Under the pieces are notes generated by a model. The model searched no databases and was not told the DNA's origin. It saw only the letters and a list, made by a program, of their open reading frames with translations. Shown here in pieces: positions 48,261-62,420 of a DNA stretch of 64,000 bases (positions within the stretch are counted from its first letter, which is position 1; each line of letters opens with the position of its first letter). A program made the position numbers and the translations under genes. Origin of the DNA: Eucommia ulmoides (lineage: Eukaryota; Streptophyta; Magnoliopsida; Garryales; Eucommiaceae); the NCBI GenBank assembly GCA_016647705.1, contig CM028335.1:10802905-10866904 (forward strand), read 5' to 3'.

Positions 48261-49460
48261 TCCAGTTGGCAGTGGGTCAAACTGCATCGTTGCTTGTAAC
48301 TTTGACCTTGAGACCGACGCTAATTGACCGTATTATACAAATGCAAAAGTCAGATGCCCAATTCGGGAAGATCAGGGATGAAGTAAAGAATGGACAAAGA
48401 ACCGACTATCGTGTTAGAAATAATGATGGAGCCTTGATATTTGAGAATAGACTATGTGTACCTAATAATATCGAATTAAAGAAAGATATCTTGGAGGAAG
48501 TTCATAACTCAGCATATGCAATGCATGCAGGTAGTACTAAAATGTATCGGGATTTGCGAGAACATTATTGGTGGAATAGAATGAAATGAGAAATTTCAGA
48601 ATTTGTTGATAGGTGTCTTATTTATCAGCAAGTCAAAATCTAACACCAACATCTAGGAGAATTATTGCAGACTTTGCCTATCCTAGAATAAAAGTGGGAA
48701 CATATCACGCTGGATTTTATTTCGGGAATGTCCCGTACTCAAAAGGAGAAAATAATTCTATTTGGGTGATTGTTGATAGACTTACAAAGTTTGCCATTTT
48801 TTTCCTATAAAAACCACGTACTCAATGGACAAGTATGCAAAATTGTATATTGACAAAATTGTCAGATTGCATGGTGCGCCGGTTTTAATAGTGTCAGATA
48901 GAGATCCAAAATTTATGTCGAAATTCTGGTCGAGCCTTCTGGCTACTCTAGGTACCGAATTAAGATTCAGTACAGCTTTTCATCCTCAGACTGATGGTCA
49001 ATCAAAGTGAACAATTCAGACAATGGAGGATATGTTAAGGGGTTACATTTTAAAATATTCTGATAGCTGGGATGATCATTTGACGTTGATGCCTGACATA
49101 GCTCAAATGACAATGGAAAAGGTGAAAATAATTCAGGAAAGACTAAAGATTACTCAAAGTCGATAAAAGAGCTATGCCGACAAGCATAGACGTGAGTTGG
49201 AATTTGAAGTAGGTGATTACGTATTTTTACATATATCTCCATGTGGAAAGGCATCATGATATTTGGGAAAAAGGGAAAACTAAGTCCGAGGTACATTGGG
49301 CCGTACGAGCTTTTAGAAAGGGTCAGTACAACGGCATATCGACTAGCCCTACCACTAGAGTTCCCTCGATTGCACGATGTTTTTCAAGTTTTGATGCATA
49401 GGAAATATGTGTCAAACCCTTTGTATGTGTTGACTTCTCATCCAATCAAATTGAAGGAAG
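48261..49460 (+). pseudogene. Chromovirus integrase with GPY-like C-terminus
   Basis: The zinc-binding part has ILEEVHNSAYAMHAGSTKMY and YRDLREHYWWNRMK. In the core the first Asp is kept (ITLDFISG, in a shifted frame) and the second is kept (LIVSDRDPKF). The third block reads FHPQTDGQSK followed by a stop where Glu is expected. About fifty residues seem deleted near 49085-49100. The C-terminal LSPRYIGPYELLERVSTTAY block is well kept. Confidence 0.85.
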
Positions 49461-49660
49461 ACTTGTTATACGTTGAGGAGCCAGTGTAGATTCTAATTCG
49501 AAAAAATCAAGTGTTACAAACAAAAATAATTCCGTTAGTGAAAGTGCTATAGCGCAATCACTCCGTGAAAAAGGCAACATGAGAAAGAAAATATGAGATG
49601 AGAAGTAAATATCCGCATTTGTTCTTTCGAGATAACTAAATTTCGGGACGAAATTTCTTT
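49461..49660 (+). pseudogene. Chromodomain of the chromovirus
   Basis: Blocks EDLLYVEEPV, IPLVKVL and RNHSVKKAT fit the chromodomain that follows integrase in Tekay/Del elements and is thought to guide insertion to heterochromatin. Stops interrupt it (after EEPV and KVL). Confidence 0.7.
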
Positions 49661-49670
49661 TAGGGGAGAA

Positions 49671-51771
<2,101 letters not shown>

Positions 51772-52311
51772 GCCAACGTCTGGACATCCGGCAAAATTCA
51801 GATCTAGAATTTCCAAATCTGGATTTTGCACCGGTTCGGCAGGGCGGACGTCCATGGTTCACGGTTCAGAGACGAGAATGATGAACAGCGGTGAACGACG
51901 AGACTATTGAACGGAGAGACTGTTGAAGGATGAGATTGTTGAATGACAAGCACGGCAACTGTTGAACGGCCGTGAGAAAAGCGCGACGATCAGAAATATT
52001 CCAGATTTGGAACTTACGGTGGTGAACGGAAGGGAACTCCCTCTCTCTCTCTCTCTCTCTCAAATCTGGACATCAGATTCCGATATGCTTTCCCCAATTT
52101 GATTTCGCCAATTTAATTTTTGCTGATGGTTGTTTTTGGTTCTTGATTTGATTTTGGCGATTTGTTGTCCTTGGATGGTTGCGTGTCTAGAATTTTATTT
52201 GTGTTTAGATTTGGAAAACACAAGATGCGTTCGGATTAGGAATTTGTTGTTCTTTCTGAATGTTTACACCGATTTTATTTGTGTTTCGGTAATTGTTCAT
52301 TGTTTTTTGTT

Positions 52312-52749
52312 GAATGTTCACACCGGTTTGTTGAATGTTCAAATCGGAAAAATTCTAGATCGGGAAACTCACTCCGCCATTTCATATCTGTTTTAATTTG
52401 TTGGTCTTGTTGAATTTATTTATATCGATATATGACTTGGTGAATGTTCATCCGCAATTTGGTGAACATCGATATATGACTTGGTGAATGTTCATCCGCA
52501 ATTTGGTGAATGTTCACAGTAGTTTGTTTTTAATGATTTTGATAGAGATTTTTGTTTATTCATTGTGAATGTTCTTTTTTTATTTTGTTTGTTCTTTGTG
52601 AATTTTTATATTGTTGTGTTTTTTGGAGAATGCTCGTTGTGGTTTGATGAACGATCGTATCGATTTTTGTTTTTGGTGAATGTTCATACTGATTTATTTT
52701 TATTAATTACGTGTGAACATAATTTTTCACATAAAAATTGTGAACATTC
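52312..52749. repeat. Cluster of GAATGTTC motifs
   Basis: Eight exact GAATGTTC (or its complement GAACATTC) at about 52312, 52333, 52442, 52486, 52508, 52567, 52678 and 52742. The form GAAnnTTC is a heat-shock-element core, but part of the array comes from local duplication. Confidence 0.6.
52424..52511 (+). repeat. Two tandem copies of a 44-bp unit
   Basis: The unit starts ATCGATATATGACTTGG and contains GTGAATGTTCATCCGCAATT. The copies at 52424 and 52468 are nearly identical, so the duplication is recent relative to the flanks. Confidence 0.8.
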
Positions 52750-53515
52750 ACAGCAATATAATCAACGATCAACATGTATTCAATATTTAAATATAACAAA
52801 TAAAATTATAAATGTTCACGTCTTATTATATTTTAAAAAGACATTTTATGTAAATTATAGAAAATGAATGTCAAAGAACAAATGACTATTTTTTTAAAAA
52901 CCTAACTAAAAACTTTATTATAGTTAGAGATCCATTTTATGATTACTATATCTTTTGAAGATTAAATAATTTTTTTCTATTTTCTTGTTTCCTTTTTTAC
53001 TTTATTTTTCTATGTTTTTATTTTAGTTTTTATTTTTGTATGGTATTTATAGGGGAAAAAAAAAGTAAAAGCACAAAAAATAACATAGACAACAATTAAA
53101 AAATAAGAAAAAAAAGGACTTAAAAAAAAAACTTTTTTCGTTTTTAAATTTATAATGTTACTTTTTTGCTTTTATTTTTAAATTTATATTTTTTTCAAAT
53201 ATTTTCATCAATAAAATGTGATAAAAATATATCATGACAAAAAATACCCTTAATATTTATCAAAATGATAGAAAATATCTGGAATTTACCCACATATATC
53301 ATTTAAAAAATAAAATAAAATAAAATAAAATAAAATCTCCATGTACTTCCACCCACCATTTTCAGATTCCTAACGAGTCCTCACAAGTTACAAGTTCCTT
53401 TGCTACGCCAAACACTGTTGAACTAAAAAGCTGAGAAAAATAGTTCTGTATGGAAAATGCCTTAACCCCATTATAAGCTAAATAATTAATTGGCCAAAAA
53501 AAGTGTTTTTCAAGC

Positions 53516-56500
53516 CTATTGGCACATCACATTGCTTGCAGCAGCTTCAAGAATTCTCCTAGCTTCTGTCCCCGTTTCAGCAAGCTCCCCCGGTGTCTGT
53601 TAATGTTTAGCCAAATATGATTCCAGGGAAAAAAAATGGCAAAATTATAAGTTTACCCTTCAAACAATTTACTTATAATTTATTTATCGCCATATTTCCA
53701 TTCGAATAAATTTTGATGGATCCAGAAACTTGGTCGGTGGTTAAAAAAATTCGAATACAATTTCTATATATTAGAGGGGCTGTAGGGTTTTAATTATTAT
53801 TTTTTTTAAAAATATAAGGGTAAAAGTTTAAAAAAAAAAAAAATCAAAAATTTTGCGCCCCCCATGGCCACCAATTGCATCTGCCCTGGATCCAGTTACT
53901 ATTAACTAGATGTTGACTTTATATTTAATATCACGGTAAAGGTTGTTTAGGACAAAAAAATTGCCCGAAAATTAGGGGGGGAAAATAAAGATAGAAGACT
54001 AGATTACAAGAACGTCTAAAAAATGATGATAATATGTTTAAGAAAATGTTAATAACATGCATCTCTTCAAGTGCTAACCTTTCCATTCATATTTGTCTTA
54101 GTAGGAGATGCCCCAGAAGCCAGCAAGAATCTTATAGTATCAACATGCTCACCTCGCCCAGCATGGTGAAGAGGCTAAGAACGATATCAAAAAAGAAAGA
54201 TCAATGATTAGGGCTACCTGAGGGCAAGAAACTGGTTCCAAAAAAAAACTATTTATTGATTGCTTACCGAACAGACCCTATATACAACTTTAGAAAGAAA
54301 GAAACAGTTTTTTGACATGAAAAACACTTACAGTGTCACCCTCCACATCAGCTGATTCTAGCATTCTTTTTACGCACTCTGGATCACTAGCCCTGTTGAT
54401 TAGAAGTCGGGCAATCTCTGTATATCCTGTAGGCATTCAACCAAGAAAATGGAGAGGGATTTATGTCTTAATTTATAGAATAGATATAGATATAGATATA
54501 AATATGTATATATAGAACGTGAGTGATTTTAGCCACAGGGAATTCCAGCTTACCTCCTGCACAGGCATCATGGAGAGGGATTGCGCCATCTTCATCCTTA
54601 GCCTCCACATTAGCTCCCCTTTCCAACAATAGCTACAAAATATATCGAAAAAGATAATGCTAACGGCGGGAAATTACCAATACAAAAAGAAATTGAGAGA
54701 AGCAACAGCCGGAGGGATGATAAAAAAAACGTTAAGGTTACTGACCTGCACGCAAGGCATGTGACCATAGAGACAGGTCAGATGAAGAGCAGTGTCCCCG
54801 TCTTCTACAGGCTCGTCAATGTTACCATTCAAACTATCTGTACTTTAAGAAGGGAGAAGATCAGTACGGCGTTCAGGAAGTGTGAGTGGCACAAACTTAT
54901 TAGATTAGTTATCAATTTAACAGGTTTTAAATATGGAGTAGTTTCATAATTTTAATATGTGCTTTACATAGATTATGAATATTTGTGTTAATTCATTTGG
55001 GCTTTTTAGTTGGGGCCCCAAGTTCTATAGAGTGGTCATCGAGTAAAAGAAACATTAGTTTCAATTTTTTATTTATTTTTCACAAGTTAGTTTCTAAATT
55101 TTAAAATACTAGCGATTCGTTGTGCCCAAAGGCATGCAAAAAGATAGTAAACAATAGGGAAAATGACCAATTAAACACAAATTTGAAATTCAAATGGTAA
55201 AATATGATTTAACTCAACTGCCTAAGAAAAGGGGGTGCGAAATGAATGTCAAGCATTAAATAAAATACATTTTCAAATAACATCCCTATTTATAATATTG
55301 GTAGTTCGAGGGAAATTAGGAAAATCCAACATTTTATGAACATCAAATAATATTTCAATATCATAGAGAAGTATTAATGATGTTATCATAGTTGTATGAG
55401 GACCTTGGAAATTCTATTTGATTCACTTTGAGACCCTACATTAGACAGTGATTCCTAGAAAACAATAAGGGCCACACTATATTTTTCTTCATATTTCTGA
55501 TACTTTTAACAGCTATGATTGCACAGCTTAATACCTCCCTCTCAATCTGCGAAGTCTAATTTTATGAAGTCCAACACGTGCTAATTCTCCAATATATATA
55601 TATAGCTATTGTTGACAGCCTCAATAGCCCTTAAACATATTTGCTTCACCACCAAATCACCAAAACTCTATTCCAGGCAAAGCTTATCAAAACCGGTTTC
55701 TACCAAGAAATAACAGCATTACTAAAGTATTTTGATTTTCACGCAAGTAGTGTCTGGCTGTAAGGAATTGGAGCCTAGGAATTGGAATTGGAAATTTTCA
55801 AGTTTTTGCATGCATTCATTTCCGATTTCAATTGTGAGGCTTCAATTAAACGAAACCAAATACTACCTTAGCCAAAAAAAAAAAAAAGTCTCTTTATTTT
55901 CTTCATTCCTTTCTAGCATCAGAGTTTTGCATCTATAGTTGTATGGAAGTGGCTCAACCAATATTCCAAATCTCCAATAGGTGTCAGTTGGTTAGGTTAC
56001 ACATAGAAGTTAGGGGAAGGCATCAAGAAGGTCACTCATTGAGAAGGAAAAGCATCACAAACAATGTAGATTAAAGAATTATATTGAGAATGAATAATAA
56101 AAAGAGTGAAGAGTTACACCATTACTAGTTCTTTGTACAAGTCTAGGAATTCAAATTTCTTTTAATCCATGAACATTGTTTGCGAAAAGTAGACAAAACA
56201 GATCATGCCGGCAAAAATTCTAACCTCCAAGTTGGGCCAATAACTTTAACCGCCAAATCGACTAGAACAATTAAGCTTTGTTTTCAGCTTTCAAGCCTTT
56301 TTACTATAAATTATCATTTAGGAACTTTCTATCGGATGAAGAAATCCTCAAACCCCCTGGAGAATTCTTGAAAAATGAGAAAACTACTCTTTTTGGATTT
56401 GAATCCAACAAGATCCAAACCAATTGGATTCGAATTTCAATGATTCCACCATTACTTTGCCTTAACTTTTAAAATGCCCAATGTAAACAATTCAACCAAT

Positions 56501-56770
56501 ATGAAGTCTACAGATAGCTCCCACACGAATACACTGTTGCTAACCCTAGAATAAATTGAAAATGATGAAGTATGCATACAAAGAGAGATATGTACCTAGG
56601 GCAAGACGAAGGGCGTCGAGGTCTCCTTGCTCGGAGGCGACCGCGAGGTCATCGAGGTAGATAGGAATGTCGGGCTCGAGGCCGGGAGACCAAAGTTCTT
56701 CTCCTACCTCGAAAAGAGCGATTTCATCGTCGTCGTCCGAAATATCGTCGCGTCTGCCTGGTATGGCCAT
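53516..56770 (-). CDS. Ankyrin-repeat protein, six exons, 205 residues, intact
   Basis: Host gene. Exons on the minus strand: 56596-56770, 54746-54837, 54554-54632, 54332-54426, 54079-54174 and 53516-53596. All introns are GT-AG and phases agree, giving 618 coding bases with no stop before TAG at 53516. The N-terminus is acidic (DDISDDDDEIALFEVGEELW). Ankyrin repeats span about residues 38-179: GDTALHLTCLYGH (72-84), DGAIPLHDACAGG (104-116), EGDTPLHHAGRGEH (145-158). A tail follows (TPGELAE, then EARRILEAAAS). Ankyrin repeats bind other proteins; partner and location cannot be read here. No membrane span, so probably soluble. It resembles a small conserved plant ankyrin family that I recall from Arabidopsis, not checked. 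The start codon follows a GA-rich leader. Confidence 0.92.
54838..56595 (-). other. Long first intron of the ankyrin gene
   Basis: 1758 bp between exon 1 (donor GTACAT) and exon 2 (acceptor AAAGTACAG), phase 1. It is AT-rich. Parts with GGAATTGG words (about 55760-55870) might be a small MITE relic, but I found no clean ends. No gene inside. Confidence 0.75.
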
Positions 56771-57057
56771 AGCTCTCTCCCTCTCTCTCGTACGTTAGCT
56801 AAAACCTCACAGATACAATGGGAGTAGGGAAGGATAACTGGCTGGTTTTATTTAGCGTGTTTACGTGGTATAAGGCCTTATTTTGTCCTTAATTTTTAAA
56901 AACAATTCCACGAACAATTGTAAGTTAGGTTTTAGCTCTACACATACACACTCGTAATTACGTATTTGCATACAAAATATTTGTTAAATATTAATATGGA
57001 TAAAAATAAATCATCAGCGAATCATTCCACCAAAAACTTCCACGTAGGCAAAGCGCT
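56771..57057 (-). promoter_or_regulatory. Upstream region of the ankyrin gene
   Basis: Minus strand, reading toward the ATG: a CCACGT core at about 56863-56868, a TATA-like TAAATAAAA at 56846-56854 and a GA-rich leader (GAGAGAGGGAGAGAG) just before the start codon. Only about 290 bp separate the ATG from the edge of Tat-3. Confidence 0.5.
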
Positions 57058-57762
57058 TGATGTGGAAAAGAATGGATCGATGACATGGATGCTCAAATTC
57101 ATGTTCTGCTCGGCAAAACTTTTGGTCAGTCATCCCAGATCGGTAAACTCGGACTGGTAACATCTTAGCCAACAATGATTAGGACTGAGAACCTTCCACA
57201 ACCAGCCAGTTCTGACCAGTGGTACTCTGACTAAAATACCCTTCTTAGCATTTGTTTTCCGATCCATGTCGGTTCTCCATCTTCGTAAGCATGTCGACCC
57301 ATGGACTTCGGCACTAAAGCTAAAAAGCCCAGGCCCAAGACTTTAATCCCTTCGCGCGCCCTTTTTTTCGACCACGCGTCGTGTTAAAGACGTAAAACAG
57401 GCTTAAGCCGCCTAATTAGCAAAACGCTAATTAAGTTTTCTCCTATAAAAGCGAATGTGAACAGTGTTATCAGAGGTACTGCTTTTAGAATATTCAAAGA
57501 ATATTTATATTTTCTCCCCCTGAGCTCTTACTTTCATGCCGAAGGGGTTTTGCCTGGCACAACCCTAGTGGGTCCTGTGCAAGTATGCGCTTGGAGCTAA
57601 GGTCGGATAGTGCTTAGAATCAACCCAATCACACAAAGCCTCAAGAACTAGGAATTGAAGGAAGTTTCATTCAACGCAAGTCATCTCCAAATCACCAGCA
57701 GCGATCCATGTAGACTCTGATCAGGCCAACTAAAGGTGTTAACCAATTTTCGATACCAACGA
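57058..57762 (+). repeat. Tat-3 5' LTR
   Basis: The proposed start TGATGTGGAAAAGAATGG resembles the Tat-2 LTR start. It ends before the PBS at ..GATACCAACGA (the final CA is decayed). A CTATAAAA box lies at 57443-57450. There is no second copy in the window, so the left edge is less sure than the right. Confidence 0.65.
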
Positions 57763-57782
57763 TTTGGTGCCATCTATGGGAA
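57763..57782 (+). other. Primer binding site of Tat-3
   Basis: TTTGGTGCCATCTATGGGAA, a variant of the PBS of Tat-1 and Tat-2, located right after the LTR. Confidence 0.75.
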
Positions 57783-57920
57783 CAAAATGAAAAGATTCCC
57801 TCTTATCATCACTTTTTGGTCAACTAAGACCGAATGATCACAAGGTCTGGTTAAGTAATTAGACGTGGAAATCAAACCACAATGGTGAATAGCAACCTAA
57901 ACAATCTGCCATTAAGATAA

Positions 57921-60180
57921 ATGTCGAGGATCCCGATATCAAATGCAAAAGCTCTTGTACCTATCCCCAAGGACGCACCTCCTCCCGCAAGCCAGACAGG
58001 CCCTTTCACCCTGCCTTCTGGTCCCTTTACGAGACAGACGTCCGGGGTCGCTACGGTGTCTCGTATTGACAATTTAAAATGCCAGCTCGGCGAATTCCAA
58101 AGCTATTTCCAAGTCCTCCAAGTCCTCCTCTCTCGCCTCCTACCAGTCTCCGTTTAGGAGGGACTGGTTCTCCATACTACAGGGTGGTAGAACTAGCCTC
58201 AGAGGTCATAAGATCACGTTATCCATTCCACTGGTCATACACCAAGAATTCAGCCTCGGCCCCATAATAACCGGGTGAGGGAGCAAAACCCGGCTTATCC
58301 TGCTACTTCAAGATTACTATTTCCTCCCCATTGGGATTATGGTACTGATTCGGGTTCGGAATCCCCTCTAACTAGGGTACCTAGTCATGTCGCTTGTTTT
58401 GAGCATATGGTTCATTGTGCCCAAGAGATGGATTCTTATTCACCACTGCCACGGCAGCTAGGTGCTTAGGTAGGGGCCAGTAGCATTCACATGGCCCCTC
58501 GAGAAGAAGCTGTCATAGAATGCCGTTTCACCAATGTAAAGGTCATCTTACATCAGCTCCAAGGTGTGGGAGTAGTGGTCGGTGTCCCTACCGATGTGAG
58601 GTCCCCTTTCAAAGATGACATTCAGGACGAGGTGATACCCCCCAGGTTCACCTATCCCCAGATGAATCTTTATGACTGAACCACAAATCTAATTGATCAC
58701 CTGTCAATATTCAAATCTTATATGGATATGTACACTGCCACAATGGAAATGCGGTGCAAACCATTCCCACTCACCCTCATCGGAGCAGCCAGGGCTTGGT
58801 TTCGTAGCTTGATCCCAACATCTGTTTCAACCTTTCATGAACTTGAGTAGTTCTTCCTTCCTTAGTTTAGTTGTTTATGCAGAAGGCCTAAAACCATAAC
58901 CTACATCCTTGCTCTACAACAGGTAGGGGTGTGCAACAGTTGGTTTGGGGCGGTTTGGACCAAAACCGCGGACCAAACCAATACTAGACGGGTTAAATTA
59001 GTTTGAACCGTGGGTCACCCAATGATGTGCGGGTTGGGGCAGTTGGAGTGTACGGGTTAGCTAGTGTAAACCGCGGGTTACCCAATAATGCGCGGGTTGG
59101 GTCTATTTTTGGGTTGGGCTAACTAGAATTGTAGATTACCTAAGGCGGCGAATGAATATAGAAAGAAATTTTCACAAAGGCGGAGAATGAATTAGGATTT
59201 AGGAAGAACGACGAGAACACAATACAAGAGAAATGATCAATAGTGGTTGGAACATATAGAAACCGTAGCCAATGGCTTAGATATTATTTATATCTTCACA
59301 AAAAGAAGTCTTTTTGTGTTCCACTTGGTGGGCGGGGTTGCACCCGTAAGAAAATGGATTAAACCGTAACCCGCTTATTCATATGCAATTTTCAAAGTTT
59401 ATGACCCACGCAATGTGTGGGTTTGTATTGGTCAGTTTTTTTGTGGTGCAGTTTAGGCGGTTTTGACGGGTTGGACCGATCCGCTGCACACCCCTAACAA
59501 CAGGAGCTCAGTGAAAGCATGGGTGATTACGTGGATCGTTTCAAGAAAAAATCTATCGCATGTGAAGACCTTTCAGATATTATGGCTTTAAATGCATTTA
59601 TTGATGGGCTTAGGCACAGGAGGTTGTCATACGACCATTACTCCAACCCTACTCCTAAGTTCTGCGCTACCCTATAAAGGGATACGTGGTTCTACAATGC
59701 CAACGTTAAAGATGGAGTAAAAAAGGACCGAGAAGGTGACCACAAGAAGAACGGAAGAATTGAAGAACCACCAAGCCGAGCTCAGAGGTCGAGAAGGCTC
59801 CAGGCTGAGGGGAGGCTTGGACCTTTGCCCGGAGATTTGAGGCCACTCCATTTCCCAAGGCATCGCCAACAAGGTTTCACACCCTTTACAGCGTCTATAG
59901 TGACCATTTTTTCAAAAAACTCTGGATGAAACTTTTTTCCTTCAACTTCTCATCTCAAGGGAAAGTCCATGGGGAAGCCCATAACAAATACTATGAGTAT
60001 CATCGAATTGTGGTCACTCAACCAAGGGTTGTTTTCAGTTGAAGGAAGAAATTGAGGCATTCATCTGTCGATGCTACCTCGATAATTACGTCTAGAGAGA
60101 AAATAGGGATCCAAGAGTCGAAGATAATGACCAACGTGAGGAGCACCTAGGTTAGAGAAGGAGAAGAAATTGTAACAGTC
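57921..60180 (+). pseudogene. Tat-3 gag, split by a MITE
   Basis: The ATG at 57921 (MSRIPISNAKALVPIPKDAP) is followed by a poorly kept Pro/Ser-rich part. The gag domain then runs IDHLSIFKSYMDMYTATMEM, CKPFPLTLIGAARAWFRSLI and PTSVSTFHELE to the MITE at 58924. After 59504 it goes on with SMGDYVDRFKKKS, DIMALNAFIDGLRHRRLSYD, then a charged tail. Stops and frame changes are spread over the length. The C-terminal Cys/His region is unreadable. Confidence 0.75.
58924..59496. mobile_element. hAT-type MITE in Tat-3 gag
   Basis: 573 bp with a perfect 8-bp duplication ACAACAGG (58916-58923 and 59497-59504) and terminal inverted repeats TAGGGGTGTGCA. The interior is non-coding with words like GGTTTGGACCAAAACCG. 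The size of duplication and the GGGGTGTGCA end fit hAT non-autonomous elements. The gag reading is continuous without it. Confidence 0.88.
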
Positions 60181-60188
60181 CCCAACCC

Positions 60189-60812
60189 ATGGAAGAAAAG
60201 GCGATGACTGAAGACGAGCAGCATGTGGATAGAGGGATTAGCTTCATCTACGACGGTCTCAACCTGGGAGAGGAAACTTCTTCCTCTAGGAAAAGGCATG
60301 AACGTAAGGCAAAGAAAAAAGTTGACGAGGATGTTTTCAAGGTCGGCATGGTGTACGCTAATACTCACGGCATCATTTCATTCAGTGCGGCCGACCTCCA
60401 TGGGGTTCACACCTCTCATGATGATGCCTTGGTCGTCATATCCCTACTAAACCATTTTAAAGTAGGGCGTATTCTTGTGGATGGAGGGAGTTCAATTGAC
60501 ATTATTTTCAAGTGGGCTTTTGATAAAATTAAAGTAGAATCAAGTGCTCTGCAACCTACCTGATCACCCAAAGTCGGGTTTGGTGGAAATATCGTCAACT
60601 CACTAGGGTGGGTCTCACTTTTCGTCATGGTAGCTACCAACCCCAGGACGATCGCCGTATGGGCTAAATTCCTTACCATGGATAGACCATCACCCTACAA
60701 CATTATAATGGGTCAACCTTTCATCTCCTCTCTCAAGACAGTATGCTATCCTTACCATCAAATGATGAGATTCCCTACTAAGCAAGGAGTGGGGGAAGTA
60801 AGAAGAGGCTAA
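60189..60812 (+). pseudogene. Tat-3 protease, active site kept
   Basis: Open from 60189 to 60563. HTSHDDALVVISLLNHFKVG then ILVDGGSSIDIIF keeps a D-G-G motif, which also occurs in other Tat proteases. After a TGA the C-terminal part reads TIAVWAKFLTMDRPSPYNII and ends near 60812. This is the best preserved protease in the window, yet a stop and a frame change separate its halves. Confidence 0.8.
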
Positions 60813-61129
60813 GAATCAACCCGGGCATGTGCCAGAAGGACTATGGAATGGAAAAAAAATAGCAATTACCGTCTAGGCCCGAGCTTAGTAGTGCCGAGCT
60901 TAGATGTCCTAAGCTTATGGCCTTAGACAGTGGCGCCGAGCTCATCTCCGTCGACGATCCTCGATAAGAAGAGCCCGACCCCCAGCCACACAAAGACCTC
61001 CTGGAGGTATCAATACACCTATCTATAAAAAGAAGGATGTTGAGGATAGGTGCTAAGATCAATCTAGAACACAGAACTGAACTCAGCAACCTTCTTCAGG
61101 AAAATAATGATGTCTTTGCATGGTCTCAT

Positions 61130-61820
61130 GATGAGCTACCTGGAATTGACCCCGGGTGGCCATACACCAACTACATGATGATGTTCACCACCCACCAGTC
61201 AGACAGAAGATGAGGAAATTTTACTTTGACCGACAAAATATCATAGAAGATAAAATAGATAAGCTGATAAAGTCAGATGTTGTGAAAGAAGTCAAGTTCC
61301 CGAACTTGTTAGCTAATGTAGTCCTTGCCCTTAAGGCCGGCGATAAATGGCGCCTTTGCGTCGATTTTAAGGACTTGAATAAAGGTTGCTTAAAGAATTT
61401 TTCTCCCCTGACAAGAATAAACATCATCATAAATGCCACTACAGTGTATGAATTCTTGAGATTTCTCGACGCGTATGCCGACTACAACCAAATTCCCATG
61501 TACCCCTGATTCTTGCAAGACCTTACTATTAAAAAGTTATGTCATTTGGGTTGCGCAATGCCGGGTCTACCTACCAAAGACTGGTCAATAAGATGATTAA
61601 AGAAGAGATCAGTCAAACAATAAAAGAGTATATTGATGACATGCTAGTGAAGAGTAACCAAGCTCAAGACTACCTCACCCATCTCCAGGCTTGTTTCGAC
61701 AAGCTCCGAGCCCACTGTATGAAGCTCAACCCGAAAAAGTACATCTTTGAAGTCTCTATGAGTAAGTTCCTTAGGTATATGGTATCCCAACGCACTATCG
61801 ATATCAATCCCAACTAGATT
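61130..61820 (+). pseudogene. Tat-3 reverse transcriptase, catalytic box kept
   Basis: The first open part (61156-61509) has RQKMRKFYFDRQNIIEDKID, NVVLALKAGDKWRLCVDFKD and FLDAYADYNQIPMYP, then TGA. The second (61539-61817) has MSFGLRNAGSTYQRLVNKM and YIDDMLVKS with both catalytic Asp present, then LNPKKYIFEVSMSKFLRYMV. A short deletion or shift separates them. Confidence 0.82.
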
Positions 61821-61826
61821 GGTACT

Positions 61827-62420
61827 ATGCTTAGAATGACTTCTCCCCACACCAAAAAAAAAGTTCAAATTCTCACGGGGAGACTGGCAGCACTCAATCG
61901 ATTCATCTCTCATTACTCTGAAAGATGTCTTCCCTTCTTCAAGGTTCTTCAAGGAAACAAAAACTTTGAATGGACCGAGGAGTGTGAGGTGGTCTTCCAA
62001 GAACTCAAGAAATACTTCTTTTCGACTCCCTTGCTTAGCATAACGAGAAAAAGAAAAGAGTTATTTTTGTATATATCGGCATCAACCACAACAGTGAGTA
62101 CGGTCTTGGTGAGAAAGGAAAACGGCATCTAGAGACCAGTCTATTATTCCAGCAAAGTCCTTGCGGATACTAAGACGAGATATTCCAGATTTGAAAAACT
62201 AGCATATGCACTATTGATCACATCGAAGAAGCTGAAGTAGTATTTTTAAGAGCACACAATAGTTGTATTAACTGATCAACCGTTGAGTTAGATTCTCTCT
62301 TCTCCAGACATCTCTGGGTGGTTGATGAATTAAAGTTTTGAGCTTGGGCAATTTCACATTAATTACAGGTCGAGAATAGCCATCAAGGGTTAGGTACTAG
62401 TAGACTTTATCGCCGAGCTT
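61827..62420 (+). pseudogene. Tat-3 first RNase H
   Basis: Blocks ILTGRLAALNRFISHYSERC, KVLQGNKNFEWTEECEVVFQ, ELFLYISASTTTVSTVLVRK, then SKVLADTKTRYSRFEKLAYA and VLVDFIAELTFLND. Stops near 62130, 62238 and 62289. Confidence 0.78.

Larger units (their letters stand above)
51772..53515. other. Intergenic DNA downstream of the ankyrin gene
   Basis: Begins at the outer edge of the chromovirus, whose likely duplication copy is GCCAA (51772-51776). It holds imperfect short repeats of GAACGG/GAGACTGTTGAA at about 51880-51975, a (CT)n run at 52038-52061, a GAATGTTC-rich stretch (52312-52749), then AT-rich DNA with homopolymers. Two open frames here look like repeat products. The 3' end of the ankyrin transcript should lie near 53300-53515. 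No clear poly(A) signal seen. Confidence 0.6.

Noticed and set aside
52130-52867. Two open frames (88 and 100 residues) with repeated NVHTD-like words
   Set aside because: The repeats come from the GAATGTTC minisatellite. No start context or domain.
55740-55875. Possible Tourist-like MITE in the first ankyrin intron
   Set aside because: GGAATTGG words suggest it, but I could not find matching inverted ends or a 3-bp target duplication.
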